Source: Prochlorococcus sp. AG-418-C09
GTDB taxonomy: Bacteria; Cyanobacteriota; Cyanobacteriia; PCC-6307; Cyanobiaceae
Reading direction: 5' to 3'
Length of the DNA stretch: 64,000 nucleotides
Assembly (NCBI GenBank): GCA_003214355.1
Contig: QCLS01000001.1
Coordinates: forward strand, 285,039-349,038
Part shown: in pieces, positions 54,228 to 64,000 of the stretch
How the letters are laid out: the number at the start of each line of letters is the position of its first letter
How positions within the stretch are numbered: the stretch's first letter is position 1
Made by a program: the position numbers and the translations under genes
Notes under the pieces: model-generated
Told to the model about the DNA's origin: nothing
Seen by the model: only the letters and a program-made list of their open reading frames with translations
Databases searched by the model: none

Positions 54228-54851
54228 CTAAATTGAAGCTCTTAATAATGCATTCATTGTTGCTGCCGCCATGGCTGCGCCTCCTCTAGTGGATTCTAAA
54301 ACTATATATGAGTATCGACTTTCCATTAATTTGCGTTTAGATCTCTCAACGCCAATAAATCCTACTGGCATCCCAATAATTAATGATGGTTCAAGCTTAC
54401 CATCATCCAAAATTTCTAAAAGTTTCTCTAAAGCAGTTGGAGAACTTCCAAAAATTACAATAGGTGATGAATATCCATAATATTTTTTTGATAACTCTAA
54501 CCAAGCTTTTTCTATACCATATGCAGTTTTTGTAGGGATATATTCCTTTTTATCATTTACCCAATTTTTAGCTGAAAAAACAAGATTACCATGTGCATTT
54601 TTTGCCATAGATTTAATAGCTACCGCTGCCATATCAGTATCTGTTAAAACTGGTGCACCAGATACAATAGCTTTTATTGCATCCTCACAAGCAAATTTGC
54701 TGAATTTCAGCAAGCTTTGTATAGAGAAATCACCAGAAGTATGAACTAATCTTTCTAAAACATTCGTTTCTAGTTGATTTAAATTATGAGTAGGTAATTG
54801 AGATTTTATAAAATTAATACTTTCTATAAAAATAGGATGATCTTTAATCAT
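54228..54851 (-). CDS. cbiC: Precorrin-8X methylmutase
   Basis: 207 residues. The catalytic His is His37 in ERLVHTSGDF; further conserved parts are SGAPVLTDTDMAA, GSSPTALEKLLE and IIGMPVGFIGVERSKRKLMES. It moves a methyl group from C11 to C12 in cobalamin synthesis. It stands alone, unlike in genomes with clustered cob genes. Convergent with mutS, 7 bp apart. Confidence 0.95.
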   Translation of the reverse strand: MIKDHPIFIESINFIKSQLPTHNLNQLETNVLERLVHTSGDFSIQSLLKFSKFACEDAIKAIVSGAPVLTDTDMAAVAIKSMAKNAHGNLVFSAKNWVNDKKEYIPTKTAYGIEKAWLELSKKYYGYSSPIVIFGSSPTALEKLLEILDDGKLEPSLIIGMPVGFIGVERSKRKLMESRYSYIVLESTRGGAAMAAATMNALLRASI

Positions 54852-54891
54852 GGAATTTTTTATTTATAGAAAAAAAGGTCATAATTAAGTA

Positions 54892-55911
54892 ATGCTTACT
54901 TTTTTTAATAATATGCCAATACACATTATATGGGGCAATGATATAGACACATGCAACAAAGAAATAGAAAAAATAATTGATATCAATGTTTCTGAGATAT
55001 GGAAATCTTTAAATATATCAAGATTTACCGGTGAAGATCATAATCAGGTACTTTATGCCCTAGAAGAAGCTCAATCGCCTCCTATGGGAGATGGATCTAG
55101 AGTTATTATTCTCAAAAACAATCCAATTTTCAACGTCAAGAATGAGGAATTAACAACCAAATTTGAATTTATTACCCATTCAATGCCTGAGTCTTCTTAT
55201 TTTATATTACAGAATTCTACTCGACCTGATTCAAGAATAAAATCTAGCAAAATTTTAAAGAAGCTATTAAGTGAAGGTAAAGCAATTGAATCAAGCCATA
55301 ATATTCCAGACATTTGGAACAAAGAAGAACAAACCCGTTACGTAGAAGAAATCGCAAAAGAAATAAATATAAAAATAGATAAAAATGGAATTATGAAATT
55401 AATCGATTCGTTAGGCTTAGATAGTTCTAAATTAAGAAATGGATTAAAAAAAGCAAAGCTTTACTTAAATGCTAAAAACAAAACATCTGATTCTGAATTA
55501 CTCTTAACGGAAAAGGACATAAAAAATATATTTCATGACAATAATTCAAATATTTTTAAGATTTTGGACTTTATATTAGAAATGAAGATTGCTGAAAGTC
55601 TATTTGAAATTCATACAATAATAAACCAAGGGGAACCACCATTAAGGTTAACAGCTGGTTTAATAAGTCAAATTAGAATGTACACTATAGTTTTGTTATT
55701 AGAAAAAGAAAAAGATACTGCAAAAATATGTTCTCTTGCAAATATATCCAATCCAAAAAGAATTTTCTTTATTAAGAAGAAAGTTAGATATTGCTCACCC
55801 AAATACTTAATTAATGTAATGATTAAATTATTAAATATTGAGTCATTAATAAAAAAAGGTAATAATCCTAAAAACGTTTTTACAGAAAACTTCATTACCC
55901 TATCTTCTTAA
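54892..55911 (+). CDS. holA: DNA polymerase III subunit delta
   Basis: 339 residues from ATG 54892; ATG 54913 (MPIHIIWGND) is an equally good start. HolA opens the sliding clamp as part of the clamp loader. The weakly conserved family is recognised from the N-terminal LIWGND-like strand, SRFTGED, the FILQNSTRPDSRIKSSKILKKLL block and the C-terminal LRLTAGLISQIRM. The AAA+ core has no Walker A, as expected for delta. Confidence 0.86.
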   Translation: MLTFFNNMPIHIIWGNDIDTCNKEIEKIIDINVSEIWKSLNISRFTGEDHNQVLYALEEAQSPPMGDGSRVIILKNNPIFNVKNEELTTKFEFITHSMPESSYFILQNSTRPDSRIKSSKILKKLLSEGKAIESSHNIPDIWNKEEQTRYVEEIAKEINIKIDKNGIMKLIDSLGLDSSKLRNGLKKAKLYLNAKNKTSDSELLLTEKDIKNIFHDNNSNIFKILDFILEMKIAESLFEIHTIINQGEPPLRLTAGLISQIRMYTIVLLLEKEKDTAKICSLANISNPKRIFFIKKKVRYCSPKYLINVMIKLLNIESLIKKGNNPKNVFTENFITLSS

Positions 55912-55947
55912 TTCCAAATTCAATCAAATTATTTAATCATTTTAATC

Positions 55948-57711
55948 ATGTCTTTATTAATCAAAAAATTTGGAGGAACTTCCGTTGGTGATATAGATAA
56001 AATAAAAAATATAGCGCGGCAAATAAGTATTAGCAAAGAAGTTGGAAATGACATAGTCATCGTTGTTTCAGCGATGGGTGACTCAACTGATCAACTTAGT
56101 TCATTAGCTAAATCAATCAGCATTAATCCTTCTAAAAGAGATTTAGATATGCTTTTGTCTACTGGAGAGCAAGTTACTATTGCTTTATTATCAATGGCAT
56201 TAAACGAATATGGAGTAGCTGCTGTATCAATGACAGGAAGTCAAGTAGGAATAATTACAGAATCCGTACATGGTAAAGCTAGAATTCTTGATATAAAAAC
56301 AGAGAGAATTAAAGACTATATTGATCAGGGATATGTTGTCGTTGTAGCAGGTTTTCAAGGAGCAAGCCTCAGTCATAATGGATCGATGGAAATTACCACT
56401 TTAGGAAGAGGTGGATCAGATACTTCAGCTGTAGCTTTAGCAACAGCCTTATCTGCAGAATCCTGCGAAATATACACTGATGTTTGTGGAGTACTCACTA
56501 CGGATCCAAGAATTGTAAAAAATGCAAAATTACTTGACCTTATAAGTTGTGAAGAAATGCTTGAGCTGGCTAGCGTAGGAGCATCAGTACTACATCCTAG
56601 GGCAGTCGAAATAGCGAGAAATTATGGAATCAAATTATATGTAAAGTCAAGTGATAATGATAAATCAGGTACTTTGCTTCAGAGCAAAATTGAGCCACTT
56701 AAATTAACCCGAGGTAGTTTGGAACTAACAAAAACAGTTAATAGTCTAGAAATAGTTGAGCAACAAGTTGTGGTTGCTTTATCAAATCTACCTGACAAAC
56801 CTGGAATCGCCGCAAAAATTTTTGAGAAACTATCGGAAGCAGAAATCAATGTAGATTTAATTATTCAAGCCACACATGAAGGCAAAAGAAATGACATAAC
56901 TTTTACAATTTCAAAGGACAAATTACAAGAAACTATAAAACAATGTGAGCTAATTATTTCTGAACTAGGAGGTGCTTATAGTTTTACTAATGATATGAGC
57001 AAATTGAGTATTCAAGGTGCTGGCATCATGGGGAGACCAAGCGTCTCGGCAGAATTATTTGAGACTCTATCAAAAGCAAATATAAATGTTAACTTAATAG
57101 CTACTAGCGAGATTAAAGTTAGTTGTGTAATAGATATTAAAGATGTTAATAAAGCCATTAGATGTGTTGGAGAAAAATTCAAATTAAATTCAACTCAAAT
57201 CTATATAAATCCATCATCAAAGGTCAAAAAAGAAGAGCCAGAAGTTAGAGGGATTGCACTGGATAAAAATCAAGTTCAAGTTAGTTTTCTTAATCTGCCA
57301 GACAAACCAGGTGTAGCAGCCTCAATTTGTCTATCATTAGCAGAAGCAAATTTAATTTTTGATACAATTGTACAATCTGAAAGAACTACAAAAATAAATA
57401 AAAAAGATATTAGTTTCACAATGAGCAAAGATGACAGAATAAATGCAGATTGTGTATTCGAATCAATCATCAAAAAATTGCCTGGATCTAAAGTAGAGGA
57501 TGGTCCTTCCATTGCCAAAGTAAGTGCAGTAGGGGCAGGCATGGCATTTAAAGTAGGAACTGCAGGCAAAATATTTAGAGCACTTGCAAATCAACAGATT
57601 AACATCGAGATGATTGCTACCAGTGAAATAAGAACTTCATGCATTGTTTTGGAAAAAGACTGTGACAAAGCAGTTAAAGCAATTCACGATCATTTTGAAT
57701 TATATAAATGA
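55948..57711 (+). CDS. lysC: Aspartate kinase with four ACT domains
   Basis: 587 residues. The kinase domain has KFGGTSVGD (7-15), STGEQVT, TLGRGGSDTSAVALA and YTDVCGVLTTDPR. After about residue 265 there are four ACT units in two similar pairs, each introduced by SNLPDKPGIAAKIF- or LNLPDKPGVAASIC-type sequence. Cyanobacterial aspartokinases have this four-ACT layout. It starts the aspartate family of amino acids and is presumably inhibited by lysine and threonine. Confidence 0.96.
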   Translation: MSLLIKKFGGTSVGDIDKIKNIARQISISKEVGNDIVIVVSAMGDSTDQLSSLAKSISINPSKRDLDMLLSTGEQVTIALLSMALNEYGVAAVSMTGSQVGIITESVHGKARILDIKTERIKDYIDQGYVVVVAGFQGASLSHNGSMEITTLGRGGSDTSAVALATALSAESCEIYTDVCGVLTTDPRIVKNAKLLDLISCEEMLELASVGASVLHPRAVEIARNYGIKLYVKSSDNDKSGTLLQSKIEPLKLTRGSLELTKTVNSLEIVEQQVVVALSNLPDKPGIAAKIFEKLSEAEINVDLIIQATHEGKRNDITFTISKDKLQETIKQCELIISELGGAYSFTNDMSKLSIQGAGIMGRPSVSAELFETLSKANINVNLIATSEIKVSCVIDIKDVNKAIRCVGEKFKLNSTQIYINPSSKVKKEEPEVRGIALDKNQVQVSFLNLPDKPGVAASICLSLAEANLIFDTIVQSERTTKINKKDISFTMSKDDRINADCVFESIIKKLPGSKVEDGPSIAKVSAVGAGMAFKVGTAGKIFRALANQQINIEMIATSEIRTSCIVLEKDCDKAVKAIHDHFELYK

Positions 57712-57712
57712 T

Positions 57713-59752
57713 TTAAGTATTTCTTGATAACTTTTGTCTTAATTTCTTTATTCTATCTCTAAGATTTGCAGCCTCTTCAAAATTTAGTTCTGATGCAGCA
57801 TCTTTCATTTTCGTTTCTAATCGTTCAATCAATTCGGGCATTTCTTCAAATAATAATTGATCATCATTGGAGCTTAATATTTCATCAGTTTTATTATTTA
57901 CAATATTGATTAGATCCTTTGAAAAACCACCACTCTCTAATTTTCTTGATAACTCAAGAAAAGATAATATGGAGTTTTCAGTTCTCTTTCCAGCTGGCTG
58001 TGGTGTAATCCCGTTGTTAAGATTAAATTCCTTTTGAATTTCTCTTCTTCTTTCAGTTTCATATATTGCACGTTTCATCGAATCTGTATAATTATCTGCA
58101 TACAACAAGGCAACGCCCTCAATATGCCTGGCAGCTCTGCCAATAGTTTGAATCAAAGAACGCTCTGCCCTTAAAAAACCTTCTTTATCAGCATCTAAAA
58201 TTGCGACTAAAGATACTTCAGGCAGATCAAGTCCTTCTCTTAATAAGTTTACTCCTACTAATACATCATATTCTCCTAATCTTAGATCCTGAATAATTTC
58301 TATCCTTTCTATCGAATGAATTTCGGAATGGAGATATCTCACTCTAACTTTATTTTCTGATAAGAAGTCTGTTAAATCTTCTGCCATTCTTTTAGTTAAA
58401 GTGGTTACTAAAACCCTTTGATTTTTGTCTGCTCGCAATCTTATTTCAGACAAAAGATCATCAATTTGGCCTTCACTTGGACGAACATCAATAATAGGAT
58501 CGAGGACACCTGTTGGCCTTATTACTTGCTCAACAAATTCTCCATCACACTGATCTAATTCCCAATTCCCAGGAGTTGCACTAATAAATAGAGTTTGCCC
58601 TGATTTTTCCCAGAATTCCTCACATTTAAGAGGTCTATTATCAGCTGCACTAGGTAATCTAAAGCCATGGTCAATTAAAACTTTTTTTCTTGATTGATCT
58701 CCGTTATACATTGCATGAAGTTGAGGACAAGTGACATGACTTTCATCAACCAGTAACAACCAATCATCAGGGAAATAATCTATTAAACATTCTGGAGGGG
58801 TTCCTTCTTCTCTGCCTGCTAGATGTCTCGCATAATTCTCTACCCCATTACAATAGCCTACCTCCTTCAACATTTCCAGATCATACTTTGTTCTCTGTTC
58901 AAGCCTTTGAGCCTCGAGTAATTTGCCCTCATTTGTGAACTTATCCAGTTGACTTTTTAACTCATTTTTTATCGCAGAAATAGCGCTGTCTAATCTATCT
59001 TTTGGAGTAACAAAATGTTTTGCTGGATATACACTTATTTGCTCCAGGATTTCTAAAATTTCTCCCGTAATTGGATCTATATACCTAATAGATTCTATTT
59101 CATCTCCAAAGAATTCCACTCTTATAATTCTATCTTCATAGGCTGGGCCAATTTCCAAAACATCGCCTTTAATTCTGAATCTGCCTCTATTAATTTCCAC
59201 ATCGTTTCGAGTATATTGATTATTTACTAATTCCCTTAAAGCCAATCTTAAATTAATATTCTCGCCAACTTTAAATTTTACCGCAGCCTTTAAATATTCA
59301 CTCGGTATACCTAAACCATATATACAACTAATAGATGCGACAACTATTACATCTCTTCTTTCAAATAATGATCTTGTTGCAGAATGTCTTAACATGTCAA
59401 TTTCCTCGTTAATAGAGGCAGTCTTTGCAATATAAGTGTCACTTACTGGAACATATGCTTCTGGTTGATAGTAGTCATAATATGAGATGAAATATTCAAC
59501 AGCATTTTTTGGAAAGAATTGCCTTAATTCATTACATAATTGTGCTGCGAGAGTTTTATTATGCGCAAGGACTAAAGCTGGTCTGCCCGTCTGGGCAATA
59601 ACATTAGCAATAGTAAAGGTCTTACCAGTGCCAGTAGCTCCCAATAACGTTTGAAATTTTTTACCTTGATTTACTCCTCGTACTAAGCTTTTAATTGCAC
59701 TTGGTTGATCACCCCTAGGCTCATAAGGTGCGTCTAGCTGGTAATCTTTCAT
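57713..59752 (-). CDS. uvrB: Excinuclease ABC subunit B
   Basis: 679 residues. Walker A GATGTGKT (38-45), the damage-binding hairpin [12 protein letters not shown], and helicase motifs including [14 protein letters not shown] and [13 protein letters not shown]. The C-terminal UVR domain (about 640-675) with [18 protein letters not shown] binds UvrC. It functions in UV damage repair, relevant for a surface-ocean phototroph. Convergent with lysC, 1 bp apart. Confidence 0.97.
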   Translation of the reverse strand: MKDYQLDAPYEPRGDQPSAIKSLVRGVNQGKKFQTLLGATGTGKTFTIANVIAQTGRPALVLAHNKTLAAQLCNELRQFFPKNAVEYFISYYDYYQPEAYVPVSDTYIAKTASINEEIDMLRHSATRSLFERRDVIVVASISCIYGLGIPSEYLKAAVKFKVGENINLRLALRELVNNQYTRNDVEINRGRFRIKGDVLEIGPAYEDRIIRVEFFGDEIESIRYIDPITGEILEILEQISVYPAKHFVTPKDRLDSAISAIKNELKSQLDKFTNEGKLLEAQRLEQRTKYDLEMLKEVGYCNGVENYARHLAGREEGTPPECLIDYFPDDWLLLVDESHVTCPQLHAMYNGDQSRKKVLIDHGFRLPSAADNRPLKCEEFWEKSGQTLFISATPGNWELDQCDGEFVEQVIRPTGVLDPIIDVRPSEGQIDDLLSEIRLRADKNQRVLVTTLTKRMAEDLTDFLSENKVRVRYLHSEIHSIERIEIIQDLRLGEYDVLVGVNLLREGLDLPEVSLVAILDADKEGFLRAERSLIQTIGRAARHIEGVALLYADNYTDSMKRAIYETERRREIQKEFNLNNGITPQPAGKRTENSILSFLELSRKLESGGFSKDLINIVNNKTDEILSSNDDQLLFEEMPELIERLETKMKDAASELNFEEAANLRDRIKKLRQKLSRNT

Positions 59753-59780
59753 TTAATACCAATTGAAAATAAATTTTATC

Positions 59781-60557
59781 TTAAGTGATTTTTTGAGGAT
59801 TTACTGAATTAACTAAAGATTCCTTTAAAGCTCTTATCACAGCAACCATAGATACTAAATTATCTAATTTATTGATAACTGATCCAACACCCACACCCGA
59901 TGCTCCACAAGTGATAGCTAATGGACAAGTAACTTGACTTAGACCTGAAGCAGACATTATTGGATTTTCTATATTATTCTTTTCGAACTCTTGCTTTATT
60001 GCATATGTTGCAGAGAGTGTTGGTACAGATTTCTCTAAATATCCTTGAATACCTGCAGTATATGGTTTAGCACTAGTACCTCCCTCAGTTTGAATAATAT
60101 CTGCTCCCTCTTCAACAAGATGAAGCGCAAGATTGACCTGAAGATCTAGTGAAATATTATGTGGGACTGTTACCGAAATAGGAACATTAGGTAAGAGTTG
60201 TTTAGTATCCCTGGTAATTTGCAGTACTTTCTCAGGAGAAAAGGTAATTCCCTTAGTATAAAATGAATCAAAGTTTCCAATCTCTATGATTGTTGCTCCT
60301 GCCTTCACACAATCAATAAATAAGCTAGGCTCCACAGCACTTACGCAAATAGGAATATTAGAAATTTGCTTAACTTGCTCAACTAAATATGGGTCAGCTG
60401 CTAAATCAATCAGATCCGCTCCTCCAAGACTTGCAGCTTTAGAAATCATTCTTACAGAATTAATATTGAAGTTATTTAAACCAGATATTACTTTTAGAAA
60501 TGATTGAGCTTTCAATTCTTTTTGAATTGTTTGTGGCAATTGATTAATCAGACTCAT
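59781..60557 (-). CDS. ycf23: Ycf23/DUF561 family protein
   Basis: 258 residues forming a predicted TIM barrel: LKVISGLNNFNINSVRMISKAASLGGADLIDLAADPYLV, then VGVGSVINKLDNL-type phosphate-binding end. Ycf23 is found in cyanobacteria and red-lineage plastids; its function is not established. It lies 28 bp upstream of uvrB on the same strand and is divergent from tilS. Confidence 0.85.
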   Translation of the reverse strand: MSLINQLPQTIQKELKAQSFLKVISGLNNFNINSVRMISKAASLGGADLIDLAADPYLVEQVKQISNIPICVSAVEPSLFIDCVKAGATIIEIGNFDSFYTKGITFSPEKVLQITRDTKQLLPNVPISVTVPHNISLDLQVNLALHLVEEGADIIQTEGGTSAKPYTAGIQGYLEKSVPTLSATYAIKQEFEKNNIENPIMSASGLSQVTCPLAITCGASGVGVGSVINKLDNLVSMVAVIRALKESLVNSVNPQKIT

Positions 60558-60641
60558 TTAATTAGTGTATTTACTAATTGATTGTGACATTGTTTTATTA
60601 AAAGAGTGCATTTTTTCAAAAATATTATTTGAGTTAAACAA

Positions 60642-61646
60642 ATGTCAAAAGAGAAATCAAAAACACATTGGACAAATTGGCATCATAAATTGCACAAGGA
60701 CTTATTAAATAACAAAGAATTAATTCCAAATGAAAGTAATTTGTTGATTGCAGTATCTGGCGGTCAAGACTCCATGGCATTATTGGCTATATTTAACGAT
60801 CTTAGAGCTCTCCATAGTTGGGAAATAGATGTTTGGCATGGAAATCATAATTGGCATAAAAAATCAAGTATTTATGCACAAGAATTAAAGGATTTCTGTG
60901 AAGCAAGTCAAATACATTTTCATCTGGATATCGCAAACTCAATAGATGTTTCTTCAGAAGATAAATCACGTCAATGGAGATATTTAAAATTAGAACAAAA
61001 AGCTAAAGAATTAAAATTAAAAAGAAAATTAGAAAATAATCTTTCCATACTCACAGCACATACCAGCACAGATAACGCAGAAACATTTTTCTTAAATTTA
61101 GCCCGAGGAAGCAGTTATAATGGTTTAGGAGGTATTAAGAAAAAAAGTTTTTTAAATAATAATTATTCATTAATTAGACCATTTTTAATTTTTAATAGAG
61201 AAGATACGTCTGCTATATGCAGATCTTTAGGTGTTCCTATTTGGGAAGACCCAACCAATTCGGATACAACAATAAAAAGAAATCTTATCAGGCATGAAAT
61301 CATACCTAAGTTAGAAACAATCTATCCAGGTTGTACATGTAGGATCAACAACTTTATTGAAAAGATGAACAAATTCAGCAATGAACAATCAGATTTATCA
61401 AAATTGGCTTTACTTGCATGCAAAGAGAAGAATCATATTAATCGAACTATTTTCAACAGATTATGTGAAGAAGCAAGGTCAACTATTTTAAACCAAGCAA
61501 TCAAGGAAAATTGCATTAAACAAATTAGTTCAATAAATCTAAAAATTATTTGCCAAAAGATTTACCAGAAAAAAATAGGATCAATAGATTTACCAGATGG
61601 TTTAAAACTAACCTGGACAAATCATTTAATATCATTTGAGAACTAA
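60642..61646 (+). CDS. tilS: tRNA-Ile lysidine synthetase
   Basis: 334 residues. The PP-loop is SGGQDSMALL (39-48), followed by HGNHNWHKKSSIYAQELKDFC, AHTSTDNAETFFLNLARGSSYNGL and the specificity block WEDPTNSDTTIKRNLIRHEIIPKL. It lacks the large extra C-terminal domains of E. coli TilS. It converts C34 of tRNA-Ile(CAU) to lysidine. Overlaps rnj by 4 bp. Confidence 0.95.
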   Translation: MSKEKSKTHWTNWHHKLHKDLLNNKELIPNESNLLIAVSGGQDSMALLAIFNDLRALHSWEIDVWHGNHNWHKKSSIYAQELKDFCEASQIHFHLDIANSIDVSSEDKSRQWRYLKLEQKAKELKLKRKLENNLSILTAHTSTDNAETFFLNLARGSSYNGLGGIKKKSFLNNNYSLIRPFLIFNREDTSAICRSLGVPIWEDPTNSDTTIKRNLIRHEIIPKLETIYPGCTCRINNFIEKMNKFSNEQSDLSKLALLACKEKNHINRTIFNRLCEEARSTILNQAIKENCIKQISSINLKIICQKIYQKKIGSIDLPDGLKLTWTNHLISFEN

Positions 61647-63592
61647 TTTGCTAAGGCAGATCTTCTTCTACGAGTTCGACCTGATAAAGAATCATTATTA
61701 TTAGAGGTTTCAGAATTAATTTGATTTTTACTATTATTTTTTGCAGCAATTTGCTTATTAAAATTATTATTTTGTTTATTATTATTGTTTTGAGGAGATT
61801 TATCTTCAAGAGCCCTTGGTTTATAAGCAGGAGTTCCACTCGGTGCAGGTTGAACCAAACATAGAATTAATGGCTCAACCTGTAATTCACGTCTCATTCT
61901 TCTGCTTAATCCAGACTCAATCTCTCTTTGGACACCTATCCAATCAACTTCAAAATTTTTAGGACCAGTTTGCCTAGATAATTGTTTCCATCTATTTTCT
62001 AAAACCCAATTAATTTCTCTTTCAGTCCACATTGACATTTTTCGAGGATCGGCAGTAGTTACAACTCCCCTTAAATTAACTCTCGGAGGAGCTACCATTT
62101 TCCCATCAGTACTTATGGGAGTAAGAACTGTGACAACTCCATCATCAGCTAACTGCTGTCTTTCCTTTAAAACGCGAGCATCTACAATACCATTTCTAGA
62201 CGCATCTAACAATTCAATTCCAGCTTTAACAGGATCACCTTTTTTAATAGAATTTGAAGTTAATTCAACAACATCTCCATTTTCAATAATCAAAATATTT
62301 TCTTTAGGTACTCCCATTGTTTGAGCACTCTTGCTATGACAAACCAACATTCTATGCTCTCCATGCACAGGAACAAAAAACTTCGGCTTGGCAAGAGCCA
62401 ACATTAATTTCTGATCCATCTGAAATCCATGACCTGAAACATGAATATTTTCCCCTTTTCCATATACAACTTTTGCACCCATTTTCATTAATCTATCTAT
62501 GGTATTAACTACAGAAATAGTATTACCAGGTATTGGACTAGCTGAGAAAATGACTGTATCTGTGGTTTTTAGTTGTACATGTTGATGTTCTCCTCGAGAT
62601 ATTCTGCTTAAAGCAGCTAGTGGTTCGCCCTGACTACCAGTCATCAATAATAAAGTTTCTCTGTCAGGTAAATCTCTTATTTGCTTGATTGGAACAAAAA
62701 GGTCATCAGGACATTTCATATATCCTATCTCTCTAGCTTTGGCAATAACATTGATCATAGATCTACCCAATAAGCCAACCTTTCTTCCATGTTTCATTGC
62801 AAGTTCAAGGCACATTGTCACTCTGTGTACTGAGCTCGCAAAAGTGGTTATTATGACCCTGCCTTTTGCTTCTTCTACATGTTTATCTAAATAGGGAAAT
62901 ATAGTTTTTTCGGAAGGACAGAAACCTGGTACTTCTGCATTAGTAGAATCACTAAACATACACAAAATGCCCTTCTCGCCATATTGGGCCATCCTTTCTA
63001 TATCAAACTGTTCTCCATCTATTGGAGTATGATCAAATTTAAAATCACCAGTAAATATTACTGTTCCAACAGGAGTGGTAATTGCCAATGAAAAACTATC
63101 ACATATTGAATGAGTGTTACGAATAAATTCGACTGAAAAATGTTGTCCCACTTTTACAACATCTCTTGGATTAACTGTCTGTATTGTGGTTCTATCAGCA
63201 ACGCCTGCTTCCTCCATTTTTCCTCGCAGCATAGACATAGCTAATCTTGGTCCATGAATAATAGGAATATTGAAATGTTTTAAGTGATGTGAGATACCTC
63301 CAATATGATCTTCGTGGCCATGAGTAACTATCATGCCCTTTATTCTCCGCTGATTTTCTTTTAAAAAAGTGGTATCTGGCATTACTACATTTACTCCATG
63401 CATCCCATCAGATGGAAATGCTAAACCAGCATCAACAAGCATCAATTCATCTTGATACTCAAATACACAAGTATTCTTTCCAATTTCGTGTAATCCTCCC
63501 AATGGAATAACTCTAAGAGTATTTGTATTTTCATGAGATGATGAAATGCGATGATTAGAATCACCTTTTACTGAATTTAATCTTGATTGCAT
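61643..63592 (-). CDS. rnj: Ribonuclease J
   Basis: 649 residues. Beta-lactamase fold with metal-binding HGHEDHIGG (91-99), GDFKFDHTP, and the beta-CASP part with VHGEHRMLV. The C-terminal ~60 residues are Asn/Lys/Gln-rich with runs of Asn, ending SGRTRRRRSALAN. RNase J degrades and matures RNA as an endo- and 5' exonuclease. It is downstream of dapA, a common pairing. Confidence 0.95.
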   Translation of the reverse strand: MQSRLNSVKGDSNHRISSSHENTNTLRVIPLGGLHEIGKNTCVFEYQDELMLVDAGLAFPSDGMHGVNVVMPDTTFLKENQRRIKGMIVTHGHEDHIGGISHHLKHFNIPIIHGPRLAMSMLRGKMEEAGVADRTTIQTVNPRDVVKVGQHFSVEFIRNTHSICDSFSLAITTPVGTVIFTGDFKFDHTPIDGEQFDIERMAQYGEKGILCMFSDSTNAEVPGFCPSEKTIFPYLDKHVEEAKGRVIITTFASSVHRVTMCLELAMKHGRKVGLLGRSMINVIAKAREIGYMKCPDDLFVPIKQIRDLPDRETLLLMTGSQGEPLAALSRISRGEHQHVQLKTTDTVIFSASPIPGNTISVVNTIDRLMKMGAKVVYGKGENIHVSGHGFQMDQKLMLALAKPKFFVPVHGEHRMLVCHSKSAQTMGVPKENILIIENGDVVELTSNSIKKGDPVKAGIELLDASRNGIVDARVLKERQQLADDGVVTVLTPISTDGKMVAPPRVNLRGVVTTADPRKMSMWTEREINWVLENRWKQLSRQTGPKNFEVDWIGVQREIESGLSRRMRRELQVEPLILCLVQPAPSGTPAYKPRALEDKSPQNNNNKQNNNFNKQIAAKNNSKNQINSETSNNNDSLSGRTRRRRSALAN

Positions 63593-63669
63593 GTTTTTAA
63601 TTTTTATAAAGAAACTTATTGAGAATTAAAGATTTTTAATTAATTTAACTCTCAGATTTTAGAAAATTC

Positions 63670-64000
63670 CTATTGTAAGGATTTGAGGACAACAGAAAGT
63701 TTTTCCCTCATTTCTAAATTTAGTGAAGTTAAAGGACTCCTTGGTGAACCTACTTCCCATCCTTTAAGTTGAAGGGCAGCCTTAACTGGTATTGGATTAG
63801 TTGTCATAAAAAGTGCTTTAAATAGTGGTTGAAGTTTTTCGTGGATATTGAGAGCTCTATTGACATCTCTAGTAAAAAAACAATCAATCATTTCTTTTAA
63901 TTGCAAACCCACTATGTGACTTGCAACACTTACTACACCAACCGCGCCTACTGATAACATCGGCAATAGCAATGAATCATCACCACTATATATAGAAAGT
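63670..64000 (-). CDS. dapA: 4-hydroxy-tetrahydrodipicolinate synthase, start outside window
   Basis: Only the C-terminal ~110 residues are visible; the frame is open to base 64000. The start of the visible part reads [25 protein letters not shown], the strand-turn motif of DapA, and the rest is the C-terminal helical region with [14 protein letters not shown]. DapA condenses pyruvate and aspartate semialdehyde for lysine and diaminopimelate synthesis. rnj follows 77 bp downstream on the same strand. Confidence 0.93.
   Translation of the reverse strand, partial: LSIYSGDDSLLLPMLSVGAVGVVSVASHIVGLQLKEMIDCFFTRDVNRALNIHEKLQPLFKALFMTTNPIPVKAALQLKGWEVGSPRSPLTSLNLEMREKLSVVLKSLQ

Overview
The window is a compact, strongly AT-rich chromosome segment from a unicellular marine cyanobacterium, almost certainly a high-light-adapted Prochlorococcus. 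This rests on psaC, psbZ, ndhS, rpaB, ycf23, a PanC-Cmk fusion, a four-ACT-domain aspartokinase, an ho1-pebA-pebB cluster, very short spacers and tRNA genes without an encoded CCA. The strain assignment is inference. No insertion sequence, phage gene, CRISPR array, restriction system or genomic-island signature was seen. Every gap between genes is under 220 bp, so there is no unexplained long non-coding stretch.

Layout. 1-5.8 kb: 3' part of panC/cmk, a small phosphatase, phycoerythrobilin synthesis (ho1-pebA-pebB), a hypothetical gene and icd. 5.8-13.1 kb: sugar-acid kinase, mutarotase-like gene, alpha/beta hydrolase, H+ antiporter and glycogen phosphorylase. 13.1-16 kb: two cyanobacterial hypotheticals, tRNA-Arg(CCT), rnpB, rnc, ndhS and rimM. 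16-23.5 kb: glmS, psaC, acpP-fabF-tkt and thiC with a putative TPP riboswitch. 23.5-29.9 kb: small membrane protein, M20 hydrolase, TPR protein, ruvB, smpB, hypothetical, lysS and rpaB. 30-38.4 kb: mreBCD, ssb, DedA, ahcY, tsaE, PfkB kinase, a second alpha/beta hydrolase and a sigma factor. 38.5-49.3 kb: mgtE, a crcB pair, SH3-like protein, gyrB, miaA, infC, GntR regulator, cysE and secA. 49.4-64 kb: GNAT, NTF2-like protein, tRNA-Gly(GCC), ribH, psbZ, mutS, cbiC, holA, lysC, uvrB, ycf23, tilS, rnj and the 3' part of dapA.

The content is mainly core housekeeping. Likely transcription units are ho1-pebA-pebB, acpP-fabF-tkt, mreBCD, gyrB-SH3-crcB-crcB, GntR-cysE and dapA-rnj. Convergent neighbours repeatedly overlap at their 3' ends by 4 to 31 bp, which fits genome streamlining.

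I found no convincing new multi-gene system. The signals most worth checking are small: the candidate TPP aptamer before thiC, a 10-bp inverted repeat before rpaB, paired GCTAGC repeats between mreB and ssb, a palindromic element between tRNA-Arg and rnpB that could serve both strands, a QxxLF clamp-binding-like motif at the start of MutS, and a GntR-type regulator with an unusual effector domain next to cysE.
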